DNA of 64,000 nucleotides from Bacteroides sp. Lineage in GTDB: Bacteria > Bacteroidota > Bacteroidia > Bacteroidales > Bacteroidaceae. Positions 55,180-63,838 of the stretch are shown piece by piece (within the stretch, counting starts at the first letter, position 1; each line of letters opens with the position of its first letter). The notes beneath the pieces are model-generated. The model was not told the origin of the DNA. It saw nothing but the letters and a program-made list of their open reading frames with translations, and searched no databases. Both the position numbers and the translations under genes were made by a program. The stretch is taken from the NCBI GenBank assembly GCA_015060705.1, contig SUXY01000004.1:1-64000 (forward strand), in the 5' to 3' direction.

Positions 55180-58100
55180 TTAAAAGTTCAAATTCAAACC
55201 AATGGTAAAGGTCCGTGGTCTTGGCCAGATATTCGAGTCAATGGCGGAAGTTTCCGGGTCCAATCCATTATAACCGGTAATGGTAAACACATTCTGCACC
55301 GAGGCACTGACGCGGCCCGATATTTTGTCCGTAAAGAACTTATCAAACGTGTACCCTATCGTTATGTTGTCCATCTTCAGGAACGAAGCATTCTCCAAAT
55401 AGAGGTCACTGGTCTTCTGATAATTCTCCGACATTTTGGTCCAACCGTATTTTCCTGCATCCACCGCATAGTTGTTGATAAACCCTTGGTTGTTGAAATG
55501 AGCCAAGGTGGTATGATCTGCAGCGAAACCATTGAATACATAGTTGCCGAAATTGGCACGAAGATTGAAGCCCAAGTCCCATTTCTTGTACTTGAACTGC
55601 GAGTTCAAGCCCATGAACACTTTAGGCATCGGACTCTTGCCCGTCATGTATTGGTCGGCTTGGGTAATTTCACCGTCCTTGTTTCTATCCACCACTTCGT
55701 TCTGAATCGGATGTCCCTGTTCATCATACACCTGCTGATAAAGGTAGAATGTACTTGGTGCATAGCCTACCTGATGATACTGAATGGTGGTACCCGTAGC
55801 AAACGGAGCATTACCGGCTGCAATACCCGGATAGTCGGGATTGTAGGTTGCCGTCAACTTCGTGATCCGACTCTTGTTCCAAGTGAAGTTATACCCCAGT
55901 TCCCAAGTGAAGTAGTTGGTCTGGATAGCCACGGCATTGATATTGAATTCAATCCCTTGGTTCTTCATTTGCCCCACGTTGGCGGTGATGATGTTCGTAA
56001 AGTTCGTACCTGCCGGAGCGCTGACACTGTTCAGCAAGTCCTTGGTTCGCTTGTCATAATACTCCAAGGTACCCGTAATACGGTTGTTCAGGAAACCAAA
56101 ATCTATCCCCAAGTTATAGGTAGTCGTTTCTTCCCACTTCAAGTCTGGACTATACCCGTTCGGTTTCAAAAGGTAAGAGCCCAAGTATTGCCCCGTCGGA
56201 TTGGTACCCAACGAGTAAGTAGGCAAGTAAAGATAATCACCAATTTCTTGCTGTCCGGTTACCCCATATCCCAAACGGAGCTTCAAGTTGGAAAGCACTT
56301 CACGCGCCGGTTCCATCCACGGTTCATTCAGAATAGTCCAGGCAAAAGCGACCGACGGGAACGTACCCCAACGGTTGTTCGAGCTGAATCGGGAAGAGCC
56401 GTCCCGACGAAGGGTCGCTGTCAGCAAGTAGCGATCCATGAAATGCCAATTCAAACGGCCGAAGAAGGATACCAAATAGTTTTCTTTCGGAATCCGGTGA
56501 TACCCGTCTTGCCAGAAGCGTCGCTCCTCGTCTACATAGGTCCACCCTTCTTTCTCTCCGGCATCGGTCGGATTGGATTTCGTAATGTCGAAGTCGGAGT
56601 TGTAGAAATGCTGCCAGGAATAACCGGCCATGGCATCAACACGGCTCTGGATAGATTCAAATTCCTTGTTATAGTTGACATAGAAATCGAGCAGCAAGTT
56701 CCGGCGAAGACTGTTCCAGGTGGCACCTTGACCGATATCCTTGAAGGTGGTATTGAGAGCTGCCTGTGGCGAACCCGCAGTATCGAAACGGCTACCTGTA
56801 CTCTTGGCTACGTCGTAACCCAAGTTCAAGTTGGCACGCAATTCTTCGAATCCGTGCATCTTGTAATCGATCTGAAGATTCCCCAAGCTTCGGTTGGTTG
56901 TTCCCCGATTCCGGTATTGTTCCAACATGGCCAAAGGATTAATACTCGCCAAGGTATTCGGATAATAAGTCATCACACCATCACTTTCAGCCATGGTTTC
57001 CCAAGTCCAATAACCATTGTATCGACCAGTATCATTGTACACCGGCTTGGTCGGGTCGAAAAAAGCAGCCGCTCCTACCGCACCGCTTTCCGCAAAACGG
57101 GTCTTATTGATCGTCCCCTTCACATTCAAGTCGATAGACAAATGGTTATCCAGGAACTTCGGACTAAGGTTCATCGAAGCCGTATAACGGTCATAATGTG
57201 AAGTCCGGAGCGTACCCTTTTCCGTATTGACTCCCACCGACACTCGGAAAGGCATAAAAGCCACCTTACCCGCCACACTGATGTTCTGGTCGGTCGCCAA
57301 ACCGGTACGGAAGATTTCATCTTGCCAGTCAGTGGATTGTTCGGGATACAAGTTAATCATCGCTTGCGCCGCATCGCCCAAGGTGGTCCCTGTAGGATAT
57401 TGCCGAATAGTCGTTTCCCGGAAATCGGCTGCATTCATCACCTTCACCCGCTTGTACGGATCTTTGACGGTAAAGGTTCCTGCATAATTCACCTTGATAC
57501 GGTCTTGCGTTCCCTTCTTGGTGGTAATCAGAATCACCCCGTTCGAAGCACGGGAACCATAAATCGCCGTTGCCGAAGCATCTTTCAACACGGTGAAAGT
57601 CTCAATGTCGTTGGGATTAATGGTTGCGAGGGCATTGGGAGTACCTGGAGCCGCATCGTTCGCTACCGGCACGCCATCAATCACAATCAGCGGGTCGTTG
57701 CTGGCATTCAAGGAAGCCCCCCCACGGATGCGTATGCTACTACCCGCCCCCGGTTGACCATCGCCTGCCGACACATAGAGTCCCGGTACCTTACCTTGAA
57801 TCAACTCTTGCGGCGAAGTTACAGCCCCCTTGTTCATGTCTTCTGCCTTGATAGCCACCACCGAACCGCTCAAGTCATTTTTCTTGACCGAACCATAACC
57901 GATGACCACCACCTCTTCCAATTGCTTGGAATCGTCGCGTAAGGTAATGTTCATAACGGGTTGGGCAGGCAGTTCTTGTGTCTGATAGCCGATAAATGAA
58001 ATGACCAGCATCGCATCGGCATCCGTTGTCAGTTGGAAGTTGCCGTCCAAGTCAGTAATGGTACCGTTGGCTGTTCCTTTGACCAGAATATTCGCGCCGA

Positions 58101-58227
58101 TAATCGGTTCGCCTTGGGTGTCTTGCACAACTCCATTGACTGTAATCTGTTGGGCAAAACTCCCAACAGATATTCCCCATACAGTCCATAGAGTCAGTAA
58201 GACTTTAAATAGATAGTCCCTTCTCAT
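55180..58227 (-). CDS. SusC/RagA-family TonB-dependent receptor (second SusCD pair)
   Basis: NGVVQDTQGEPIIGANILVKGTANGTITDLDGNF, VVVIGYGSVKKNDLSGSV, VLKDASATAIYGSRASNGVILITTKKG. Confidence 0.95.
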   Translation of the reverse strand: MRRDYLFKVLLTLWTVWGISVGSFAQQITVNGVVQDTQGEPIIGANILVKGTANGTITDLDGNFQLTTDADAMLVISFIGYQTQELPAQPVMNITLRDDSKQLEEVVVIGYGSVKKNDLSGSVVAIKAEDMNKGAVTSPQELIQGKVPGLYVSAGDGQPGAGSSIRIRGGASLNASNDPLIVIDGVPVANDAAPGTPNALATINPNDIETFTVLKDASATAIYGSRASNGVILITTKKGTQDRIKVNYAGTFTVKDPYKRVKVMNAADFRETTIRQYPTGTTLGDAAQAMINLYPEQSTDWQDEIFRTGLATDQNISVAGKVAFMPFRVSVGVNTEKGTLRTSHYDRYTASMNLSPKFLDNHLSIDLNVKGTINKTRFAESGAVGAAAFFDPTKPVYNDTGRYNGYWTWETMAESDGVMTYYPNTLASINPLAMLEQYRNRGTTNRSLGNLQIDYKMHGFEELRANLNLGYDVAKSTGSRFDTAGSPQAALNTTFKDIGQGATWNSLRRNLLLDFYVNYNKEFESIQSRVDAMAGYSWQHFYNSDFDITKSNPTDAGEKEGWTYVDEERRFWQDGYHRIPKENYLVSFFGRLNWHFMDRYLLTATLRRDGSSRFSSNNRWGTFPSVAFAWTILNEPWMEPAREVLSNLKLRLGYGVTGQQEIGDYLYLPTYSLGTNPTGQYLGSYLLKPNGYSPDLKWEETTTYNLGIDFGFLNNRITGTLEYYDKRTKDLLNSVSAPAGTNFTNIITANVGQMKNQGIEFNINAVAIQTNYFTWELGYNFTWNKSRITKLTATYNPDYPGIAAGNAPFATGTTIQYHQVGYAPSTFYLYQQVYDEQGHPIQNEVVDRNKDGEITQADQYMTGKSPMPKVFMGLNSQFKYKKWDLGFNLRANFGNYVFNGFAADHTTLAHFNNQGFINNYAVDAGKYGWTKMSENYQKTSDLYLENASFLKMDNITIGYTFDKFFTDKISGRVSASVQNVFTITGYNGLDPETSAIDSNIWPRPRTFTIGLNLNF

Positions 58228-58313
58228 GTCTCCAAAGTTTTAGATAAATACTTTTGGGAGAACAATTTGTAAGGGACCTTGTTTGTGGAAGGAAGATAAA
58301 AAGACTTAAACGG

Positions 58314-59501
58314 TTAGAACACCGGAATGGTATAAACCAAGCCGAATGAAATACGTTGTGTATCCGATGAAACCGCTCCCAACGCACGTGCTCTTTCTGT
58401 CAACTTATGCTCTTTATGCAAGAGGTGAGCAAAAATCATCAGTTCACTGTTTGCCATCGGGAAGAACTCTACACATCCCTGTATGTTCCAGGTGGTACGA
58501 TACAATCCCTTCTCAAAAAGACCATTGGTCTTGTAAACACCGGCTGTTTCGTAAGCGCCCTTGATGTATGCATTCCAATTCGGATGAAAGCGATAATCAA
58601 AATCGGCAATGAATGAGAGATATTCCGTATTCATGGCGGTAGTAGGTGTCTGCACTACCGGACCTTGCAAATCACTGATGATACCCATGGCATCCAACCC
58701 CTGTCGGGAATACATCACATCCAAATAAGCCACAACCGGTCCCTTTTCATAGACATTGGCTGCTGTCAAGTAAAGAATGTTCTTGCTCTTGGCTTGTTGT
58801 CCCCACGATGCGGCATAACGCAGATGCACCGACTTGTCGGCAAACAAGCCGTTCCAGTTCAAGGTACTTATGACAGGAATCTTGGCCTTCGCAATGCCTT
58901 CGGGACGACCATATACATAGGTGTCTTCGTCTTTCCCGTTGCGAAGGTTGGTGACTTGAAGTACCAACTCCTGTGTAGGCGAGAAGTTGAATGTAGCCGA
59001 CACACCTGCCTGATACGCCGCTACGTAATCATTGAATTCACTGAATTCGCGTATTTTGTTGGAGTTCAAGTAGTATTCGTATCCCCCCATCGAAACAAAC
59101 TGCTTACCTACTGTTAAATTGAACTTCTCCGTCGGTTTCCAATTGACATAAGCATATTCGATGGAAGAAGACAAGTTGTCCAAAGCATGCGGATTGCTAT
59201 ACTTATTGAAGGATTGACGGAAGTGCCAATTAAATTCCTTGCTGAACGAACCGAGCAACTCCATGCGCACACGGTTAATCTTAAAAGCAGCTTCATCGAA
59301 GTCGCCGTTCGTAAAATAGGCAGCAGCCGAAGTATAGAACTCCAAGTTCATGTGTGCTTTCACCTCCGGATTGACGGTTGGTAACAATCGGTTCAATAGG
59401 CTCTTGATGGAATCATCAGGAGTCACCAAAGCAGGGTCTTGCGCTTGAATTGGTAGGCAAGCCATTCCTATCAATATGAATAATGCAACAAGTTTTTTCA
59501 T
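58314..59501 (-). CDS. Outer membrane porin-like beta-barrel (phosphate-selective porin O/P-like)
   Basis: Signal peptide MKKLVALFILIGMACLPIQAQ; NLTVGKQFVSMGGYEY; aromatic C-terminus GLVYTIPVF. Confidence 0.75.
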   Translation of the reverse strand: MKKLVALFILIGMACLPIQAQDPALVTPDDSIKSLLNRLLPTVNPEVKAHMNLEFYTSAAAYFTNGDFDEAAFKINRVRMELLGSFSKEFNWHFRQSFNKYSNPHALDNLSSSIEYAYVNWKPTEKFNLTVGKQFVSMGGYEYYLNSNKIREFSEFNDYVAAYQAGVSATFNFSPTQELVLQVTNLRNGKDEDTYVYGRPEGIAKAKIPVISTLNWNGLFADKSVHLRYAASWGQQAKSKNILYLTAANVYEKGPVVAYLDVMYSRQGLDAMGIISDLQGPVVQTPTTAMNTEYLSFIADFDYRFHPNWNAYIKGAYETAGVYKTNGLFEKGLYRTTWNIQGCVEFFPMANSELMIFAHLLHKEHKLTERARALGAVSSDTQRISFGLVYTIPVF

Positions 59502-59541
59502 AGTTAGTAAATTAAAAATGGGAATGACAATGAAGAAGGAA

Positions 59542-60123
59542 TTAAATCAGTCCTCTATTCTTCAATTCTTCTGCAGCGATTTCCAATTCAGCATACCAAT
59601 CTTCTCCGAACTTACGGATCAATGGTTCCTTCAAGAATTTATACACTGGCAGATTCTCTTTCTTTCCCAACAACACCGCAGCCTTGCATACATCCCAACG
59701 ATGATAGTTCACCGCTTTATACGGACCATAATCCCCGACCCGAATCGGATAAAGCGCACACGATACCGGTTTGCAGAAGTCCACCTTTCCTGCACGATAT
59801 GCTTTTTCGATGGCGCAATAACAACTGCCCTTCTCATCGTAGCAAGTAAAGACACAATCCTTTCCGTTCACGATGGAAGTCACCAAATCCCCTTCCTCAT
59901 CGGTATAGACCACTCCCTGCTTATCGATAATCGCCTTTGCTTCGGGAGCCAAATCTTCCCAAATCACAGGAAGCACTTCTTCCAGCTTAGCAACTTCGTC
60001 CAACTCCACCGGTGCTCCGGCATCTCCCTCGATGCAACATTCGCCCTTGCAGGCTCCGAGGTCACACAAAAATTTTTCACGGAATACATCCAATGAAATT
60101 ACTACATCATCTATCTGAATCAT
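59542..60123 (-). CDS. DUF3109 family cysteine-rich protein
   Basis: MIQIDDVVISLDVFREKFLCDLGACKGECCIEGDAGAP; GSCYCAIEKAYRAGKVDFCKPVSCALYPIRV. Start trimmed to 60123. Confidence 0.9.
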   Translation of the reverse strand: MIQIDDVVISLDVFREKFLCDLGACKGECCIEGDAGAPVELDEVAKLEEVLPVIWEDLAPEAKAIIDKQGVVYTDEEGDLVTSIVNGKDCVFTCYDEKGSCYCAIEKAYRAGKVDFCKPVSCALYPIRVGDYGPYKAVNYHRWDVCKAAVLLGKKENLPVYKFLKEPLIRKFGEDWYAELEIAAEELKNRGLI

Positions 60124-60135
60124 AATATTTTTCCT

Positions 60136-60153
60136 TATCTTTGTGCAAAGATA
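60136..60153. promoter_or_regulatory. Back-to-back -7 boxes in a dyad (divergent promoters)
   Basis: TATCTTTG-TG-CAAAGATA: a TATCTTTG box on each strand, between divergent genes. Confidence 0.6.
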
Positions 60154-60192
60154 GAGAATTACGTGCAAAGCGAAAACTAAAAACAAGGATTA

Positions 60193-60414
60193 ATGATTCA
60201 CATCGGAAAACTAATCAAGCAAAAATTGGAGGAAGCTGGGAAAAACGAAAGTTGGCTAGCAGAGCAATTGGAATGTTTCCCCACCGATATTCACAAGATA
60301 GTGGATAGAGCCTCTATTGATACGGATACATTGTTACGTATATCATCCATTCTGAAGCATAACTTCTTCTTAGAATACTCCCAAGAGCTTTTACGACATA
60401 AAACAAAATCATGA
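60193..60414 (+). CDS. Small HTH (XRE-like) protein
   Basis: MIHIGKLIKQKLEEAGKNESWLAEQLECFPTDIHKIVDRASIDTDTLLRISSIL; paralogous to 60981-61229. Confidence 0.7.
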   Translation: MIHIGKLIKQKLEEAGKNESWLAEQLECFPTDIHKIVDRASIDTDTLLRISSILKHNFFLEYSQELLRHKTKS

Positions 60415-60520
60415 AACCACTTATGCTATAAAAAAGCATATTACACATGCGCTTTTTTATTTTACTTTTTCTTGTAAATTCAACAATTATTCGCATCTTT
60501 GCAGAAGAGAATATAAATAA

Positions 60521-60868
60521 ATGAAGACTTACAGCTTAGAAACAATCAACCAAGAGCAATTGGCCCGTTTCGCTAAGGCTTTAGGTCACCCCACCCGAAT
60601 AGCGATCCTTCAATTCTTGATCAAACAAAAGGAATGTTATTTCGGAAGAATCTGGGAAGAGCTACCTATCGCCAAAGCAACCGTCTCCCAACACCTGAAA
60701 GAATTGAAGGATGCAGGGATTATCTGTGGAGAAATTGATGGGCCAAGAGTGAAATACTGCATCAACAAAAACAACTGGAAAGTGATGCGTATGCTATTCA
60801 ATGATTTCGTCGGTCAATGCGTCTGCAGAACAGGATGCTGCTGTGACGAAAAAGACGATGAAGATTGA
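60521..60868 (+). CDS. ArsR-family winged-helix regulator with Cys-rich C-terminus
   Basis: [53 protein letters not shown]-terminus [16 protein letters not shown]. Confidence 0.9.
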   Translation: MKTYSLETINQEQLARFAKALGHPTRIAILQFLIKQKECYFGRIWEELPIAKATVSQHLKELKDAGIICGEIDGPRVKYCINKNNWKVMRMLFNDFVGQCVCRTGCCCDEKDDED

Positions 60869-60891
60869 AAATATATTTTTTGCGACATTTG

Positions 60892-60966
60892 TTCGCTGTT
60901 TGGCGAAAAGCTATTAATACATTCGCCATATTTTTTTGAAACTATTGTTTGCCTTTTGGCAAACAA
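60892..60966. promoter_or_regulatory. Two dyads upstream of the second small HTH gene
   Basis: TTCGC-tgtttg-GCGAA and perfect TTGTTTGCC-TTTT-GGCAAACAA (60945-60966), ending 14 nt before the ATG. Confidence 0.55.
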
Positions 60967-60980
60967 CAAAATAAGAACTT

Positions 60981-61229
60981 ATGCATATAGGGAAACTCAT
61001 CAAGGAAAAAGTAAAGGAAAAAAACAAGACCAGTGTTTGGCTCGCCCAACAAATGTCTTATAGTCGTACAAACATCTACAAGTTGTACGACAAGAAATCC
61101 ATCGATACGGATGTCCTGTTCCGAATCTCGGCCATCCTCGACTTCGATTTTTTCTCCCTATATTCGGAACATATGCTAAAAGGGGATTGTCCCATGGGAC
61201 AAGAACGTAAGGGGATTGTCCCTGATTAG
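60981..61229 (+). CDS. Small HTH (XRE-like) protein, paralogue
   Basis: MHIGKLIKEKVKEKNKTSVWLAQQMSYSRTNIYKLYDKKSIDTDVLFRISAILDFDFF; C-terminus encoded by palindromic repeat DNA. Confidence 0.7.
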   Translation: MHIGKLIKEKVKEKNKTSVWLAQQMSYSRTNIYKLYDKKSIDTDVLFRISAILDFDFFSLYSEHMLKGDCPMGQERKGIVPD

Positions 61230-61256
61230 TTTGCATGCAAACCAATCAGGGACAAT
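61187..61256. repeat. Nested palindromes: 16-bp TTGTCCCATGGGACAA and 42-bp ATTGTCCCTGATTAGTTTGCATGCAAACCAATCAGGGACAAT
   Basis: Read directly; the 42-mer has one mismatched pair. Confidence 0.85.
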
Positions 61257-61398
61257 TTTATTTCCTTATGGTCCCTTCTCAAGCTTTCTTTGCAGATAGA
61301 ATATGTGGTATAAGGTAAGTATGAATTAGGAACCTAAGGCTGAAACCATACCATCCTAAAGTCGAAACGAAACGTTCATAATGTTTCATAGCGCCCAA

Positions 61399-61440
61399 AG
61401 TGTCCCTGATTTGTTTGCATGTAAACAAATCAGGGACACT
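61399..61440. repeat. 42-bp palindrome, second member of the same family
   Basis: AGTGTCCCTGATTTGTTTGCATGTAAACAAATCAGGGACACT; shares GTCCCTGATT-GTTTGCATG-AAAC-AATCAGGGAC with 61215-61256. Confidence 0.85.
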
Positions 61441-61524
61441 GTATTGTACATATTCTTCCTTTTGTTGCTTTTCTTTGTAGCCTAAACTACATACATGAAG
61501 AAATAAGAATAAAAATTATAGCAT

Positions 61525-61911
61525 ATGGAAGCAACAAAAAGAAGTTATTTGAAGCCGGAGGTAGAACGGTTTGAAATGAAGACTCAGGAGTTTATTGCGG
61601 GATCAAAAGTGGAGGTTGAGATTATTGTCCCACCAACTGAAGTTGAAGGTCTTCTAGAAAGTAAATGTACAGACAACGGAACAGCATTTAATCAACTAGT
61701 TGCTAATCTTGAGCCTAATGAATCTAACGGTTCATGCGGTTATTTTGGCGCTATGCATGTAACTGATGGCAGTAGCTGCGGGCTTTGGGTAAAAATGAGA
61801 GATAAAGGTCTAATGCTTAGCACAAGCAATGGTAATCCTAGTAAAGTATACATATGCAGATTACCTGACCAAAATGGGAATAGAGTATATAAAGCAAGAA
61901 TCGTTGAATAA
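61525..61911 (+). CDS. Hypothetical small protein, KPxxxxF...AGS N-terminal motif
   Basis: MEATKRSYLKPEVERFEMKTQEFIAGSKVEVEIIVPP...; no signal peptide; preceded by an A/T-rich leader. Confidence 0.6.
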   Translation: MEATKRSYLKPEVERFEMKTQEFIAGSKVEVEIIVPPTEVEGLLESKCTDNGTAFNQLVANLEPNESNGSCGYFGAMHVTDGSSCGLWVKMRDKGLMLSTSNGNPSKVYICRLPDQNGNRVYKARIVE

Positions 61912-62052
61912 AAATAAAGAATTTATTTTCTCAATTATTTCAATATCAACAAGCAGGGAGCAAAGCGTGAGTTTTCCTCCCTGCTGCTTTTATGATGGAA
62001 GTCCAACAAACAAGAGACTAAATGATTCCCCGATTTCCCCGAAATTCATCAC

Positions 62053-62081
62053 AAAAAAAGCGGCTCCACAAGGAGCCGCTT
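62053..62081 (-). terminator. Intrinsic terminator of gpmI
   Basis: On the minus strand AAGCGGCTCC-TTGT-GGAGCCGCTTTTTTT. Confidence 0.9.
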
Positions 62082-62104
62082 CCGCTATGACTGATTCAAA
62101 AAGA

Positions 62105-63622
62105 TTACTTAATCAAATCCTTACCATCCATTTCTGCCGGTTGTGGCAAGCCGAGGATGTGGAGGATAGACGGAGCAACGTCTGCCAATACACCATTTTC
62201 CACCTTGGCATCCTTATTCGCAGTAACGTATACAAACGGAACCGGATTCAATGAGTGAGCTGTATTTACAGAACCGTCCTGATTCAAAGCATTGTCCGCA
62301 TTACCGTGGTCGGCAATGATGATTACTTCGTAATCGTTGGCCTTGGCAGCTTCTACGGTATCCTTCACACATTCGTCGATGGCAACCACTGCCTTTTCGA
62401 TAGCCGGATAGATACCTGTATGACCTACCATGTCACCATTCGCATAATTCACCACGATGAAATCGTACTTCTGAGTACCGATGGCTTCTACCAACTTATC
62501 CTTTACTTCATAAGCACTCATTTCCGGCTTCAAGTCGTAAGTAGCTACCTTTGGAGAAGGAACGAGAATACGATCTTCGTTATCGTACGGAGTTTCACGA
62601 CCACCGTTGAAGAAGAAGGTTACGTGTGCATACTTTTCTGTTTCAGCGATGTGAAGCTGAGTCTTGCCATTGGCTGCAAGGTATTCGCCCAATGTATTCT
62701 GAACGTTTTCCTTGTCGAAGAGAATGTGTACACCAGTGAACGATGCATCGTACGGAGTCATGCAATAGTATTGCAAATCCTTGATGGTATGCATACCTTG
62801 TTCCGGCATATCCTGTTGAGTCAATACAATAGTCAATTCCTTTGCACGGTCGTTACGGTAGTTGAAGAAGATTACCACGTCACCTTCCTTGATGGTACCG
62901 TCAACGGTTGCATTGTGGATTGGCTTGATGAATTCGTCGGTTACACCTTCATCGTAAGATTCCTGCATTGCCTGAACCATGTCAGTAGCATCCTTACCCT
63001 TGCCTTCTACCAACAAGTCGTATGCTTCCTTCACACGTTCCCAACGCTTGTCACGGTCCATCGCATAGAAACGGCCCACGATAGAAGCGATTGTACCGGC
63101 GCTCTGTGCACAATGAGCCGTCAATTGTTCGATGAAGCCCTTACCGCTCTTCGGGTCAGTATCACGACCGTCCATGAAACAGTGGATGAAGGTACGTTCG
63201 CCAACACCATATTCCTTAGCGATATCGCAAAGCTTGAACAAGTGGTCGAAAGAACTGTGTACACCACCATTGGATGTCAAACCCATGAAGTGAACGTTCT
63301 TGCCGTTTTCCTTGGCATAGCTGAAAGCCGATACCACTTCCTTGTTCTTCAAGATGCTGTTGTCCGCACAAGCACGGTTGATCTTTACCAAGTCCTGATA
63401 GACGATGCGACCTGCACCGATGTTCAAGTGACCTACTTCCGAGTTACCCATCTGACCGTCAGGCAAACCTACGTTTTCACCGCTTGCCTGCAACTGAGAA
63501 TGCGGATAGTTGGCCAACAAACTGTCCCAATACGGAGTTGGGGTATTGAAAATCACGTCTTCCTTACCTTGAGTGCCGATTCCCCAGCCATCAAGAATCA
63601 TTAAAAGGGCTTTCTTGCTCAT
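62105..63622 (-). CDS. gpmI: 2,3-bisphosphoglycerate-independent phosphoglycerate mutase
   Basis: [65 protein letters not shown]. Confidence 0.97.
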   Translation of the reverse strand: MSKKALLMILDGWGIGTQGKEDVIFNTPTPYWDSLLANYPHSQLQASGENVGLPDGQMGNSEVGHLNIGAGRIVYQDLVKINRACADNSILKNKEVVSAFSYAKENGKNVHFMGLTSNGGVHSSFDHLFKLCDIAKEYGVGERTFIHCFMDGRDTDPKSGKGFIEQLTAHCAQSAGTIASIVGRFYAMDRDKRWERVKEAYDLLVEGKGKDATDMVQAMQESYDEGVTDEFIKPIHNATVDGTIKEGDVVIFFNYRNDRAKELTIVLTQQDMPEQGMHTIKDLQYYCMTPYDASFTGVHILFDKENVQNTLGEYLAANGKTQLHIAETEKYAHVTFFFNGGRETPYDNEDRILVPSPKVATYDLKPEMSAYEVKDKLVEAIGTQKYDFIVVNYANGDMVGHTGIYPAIEKAVVAIDECVKDTVEAAKANDYEVIIIADHGNADNALNQDGSVNTAHSLNPVPFVYVTANKDAKVENGVLADVAPSILHILGLPQPAEMDGKDLIK

Positions 63623-63667
63623 AGTGTTATTTCATTTATAAAGTTCGATTATTCATATCTTTATCGG

Positions 63668-63675
63668 CAAAGGTA
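63668..63675 (-). promoter_or_regulatory. -7 box TACCTTTG of gpmI
   Basis: CAAAGGTA on +, about 45 nt upstream of the gpmI start. Confidence 0.55.
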
Positions 63676-63838
63676 CAAAAAAGCCCCTACTTACCGCATA
63701 AGTTTCCATTTTTTTAATGGATTCCATCCTACTTCTACCACAAAACGAGGTGTTTTTTTGCATTTCCAAAAGAATTATCGTTAATTTGTAGATGCAAAAT
63801 AAGAAATTATTGTTTAACCTTTTAATGAATACAACTAC

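Noticed and set aside
55156-57201. 681-aa plus-strand ORF
   Set aside because: Antisense to a well-supported SusC-like gene; composition is a reverse-frame shadow with no recognisable domain.
61187-61440. Palindromes considered as a minimal CRISPR array
   Set aside because: Only two related 42-bp units, unequal flanks, no regular spacers and no cas genes nearby.
62255-63604. 449-aa plus-strand ORF
   Set aside because: Antisense shadow of gpmI, whose motifs are unambiguous on the minus strand.
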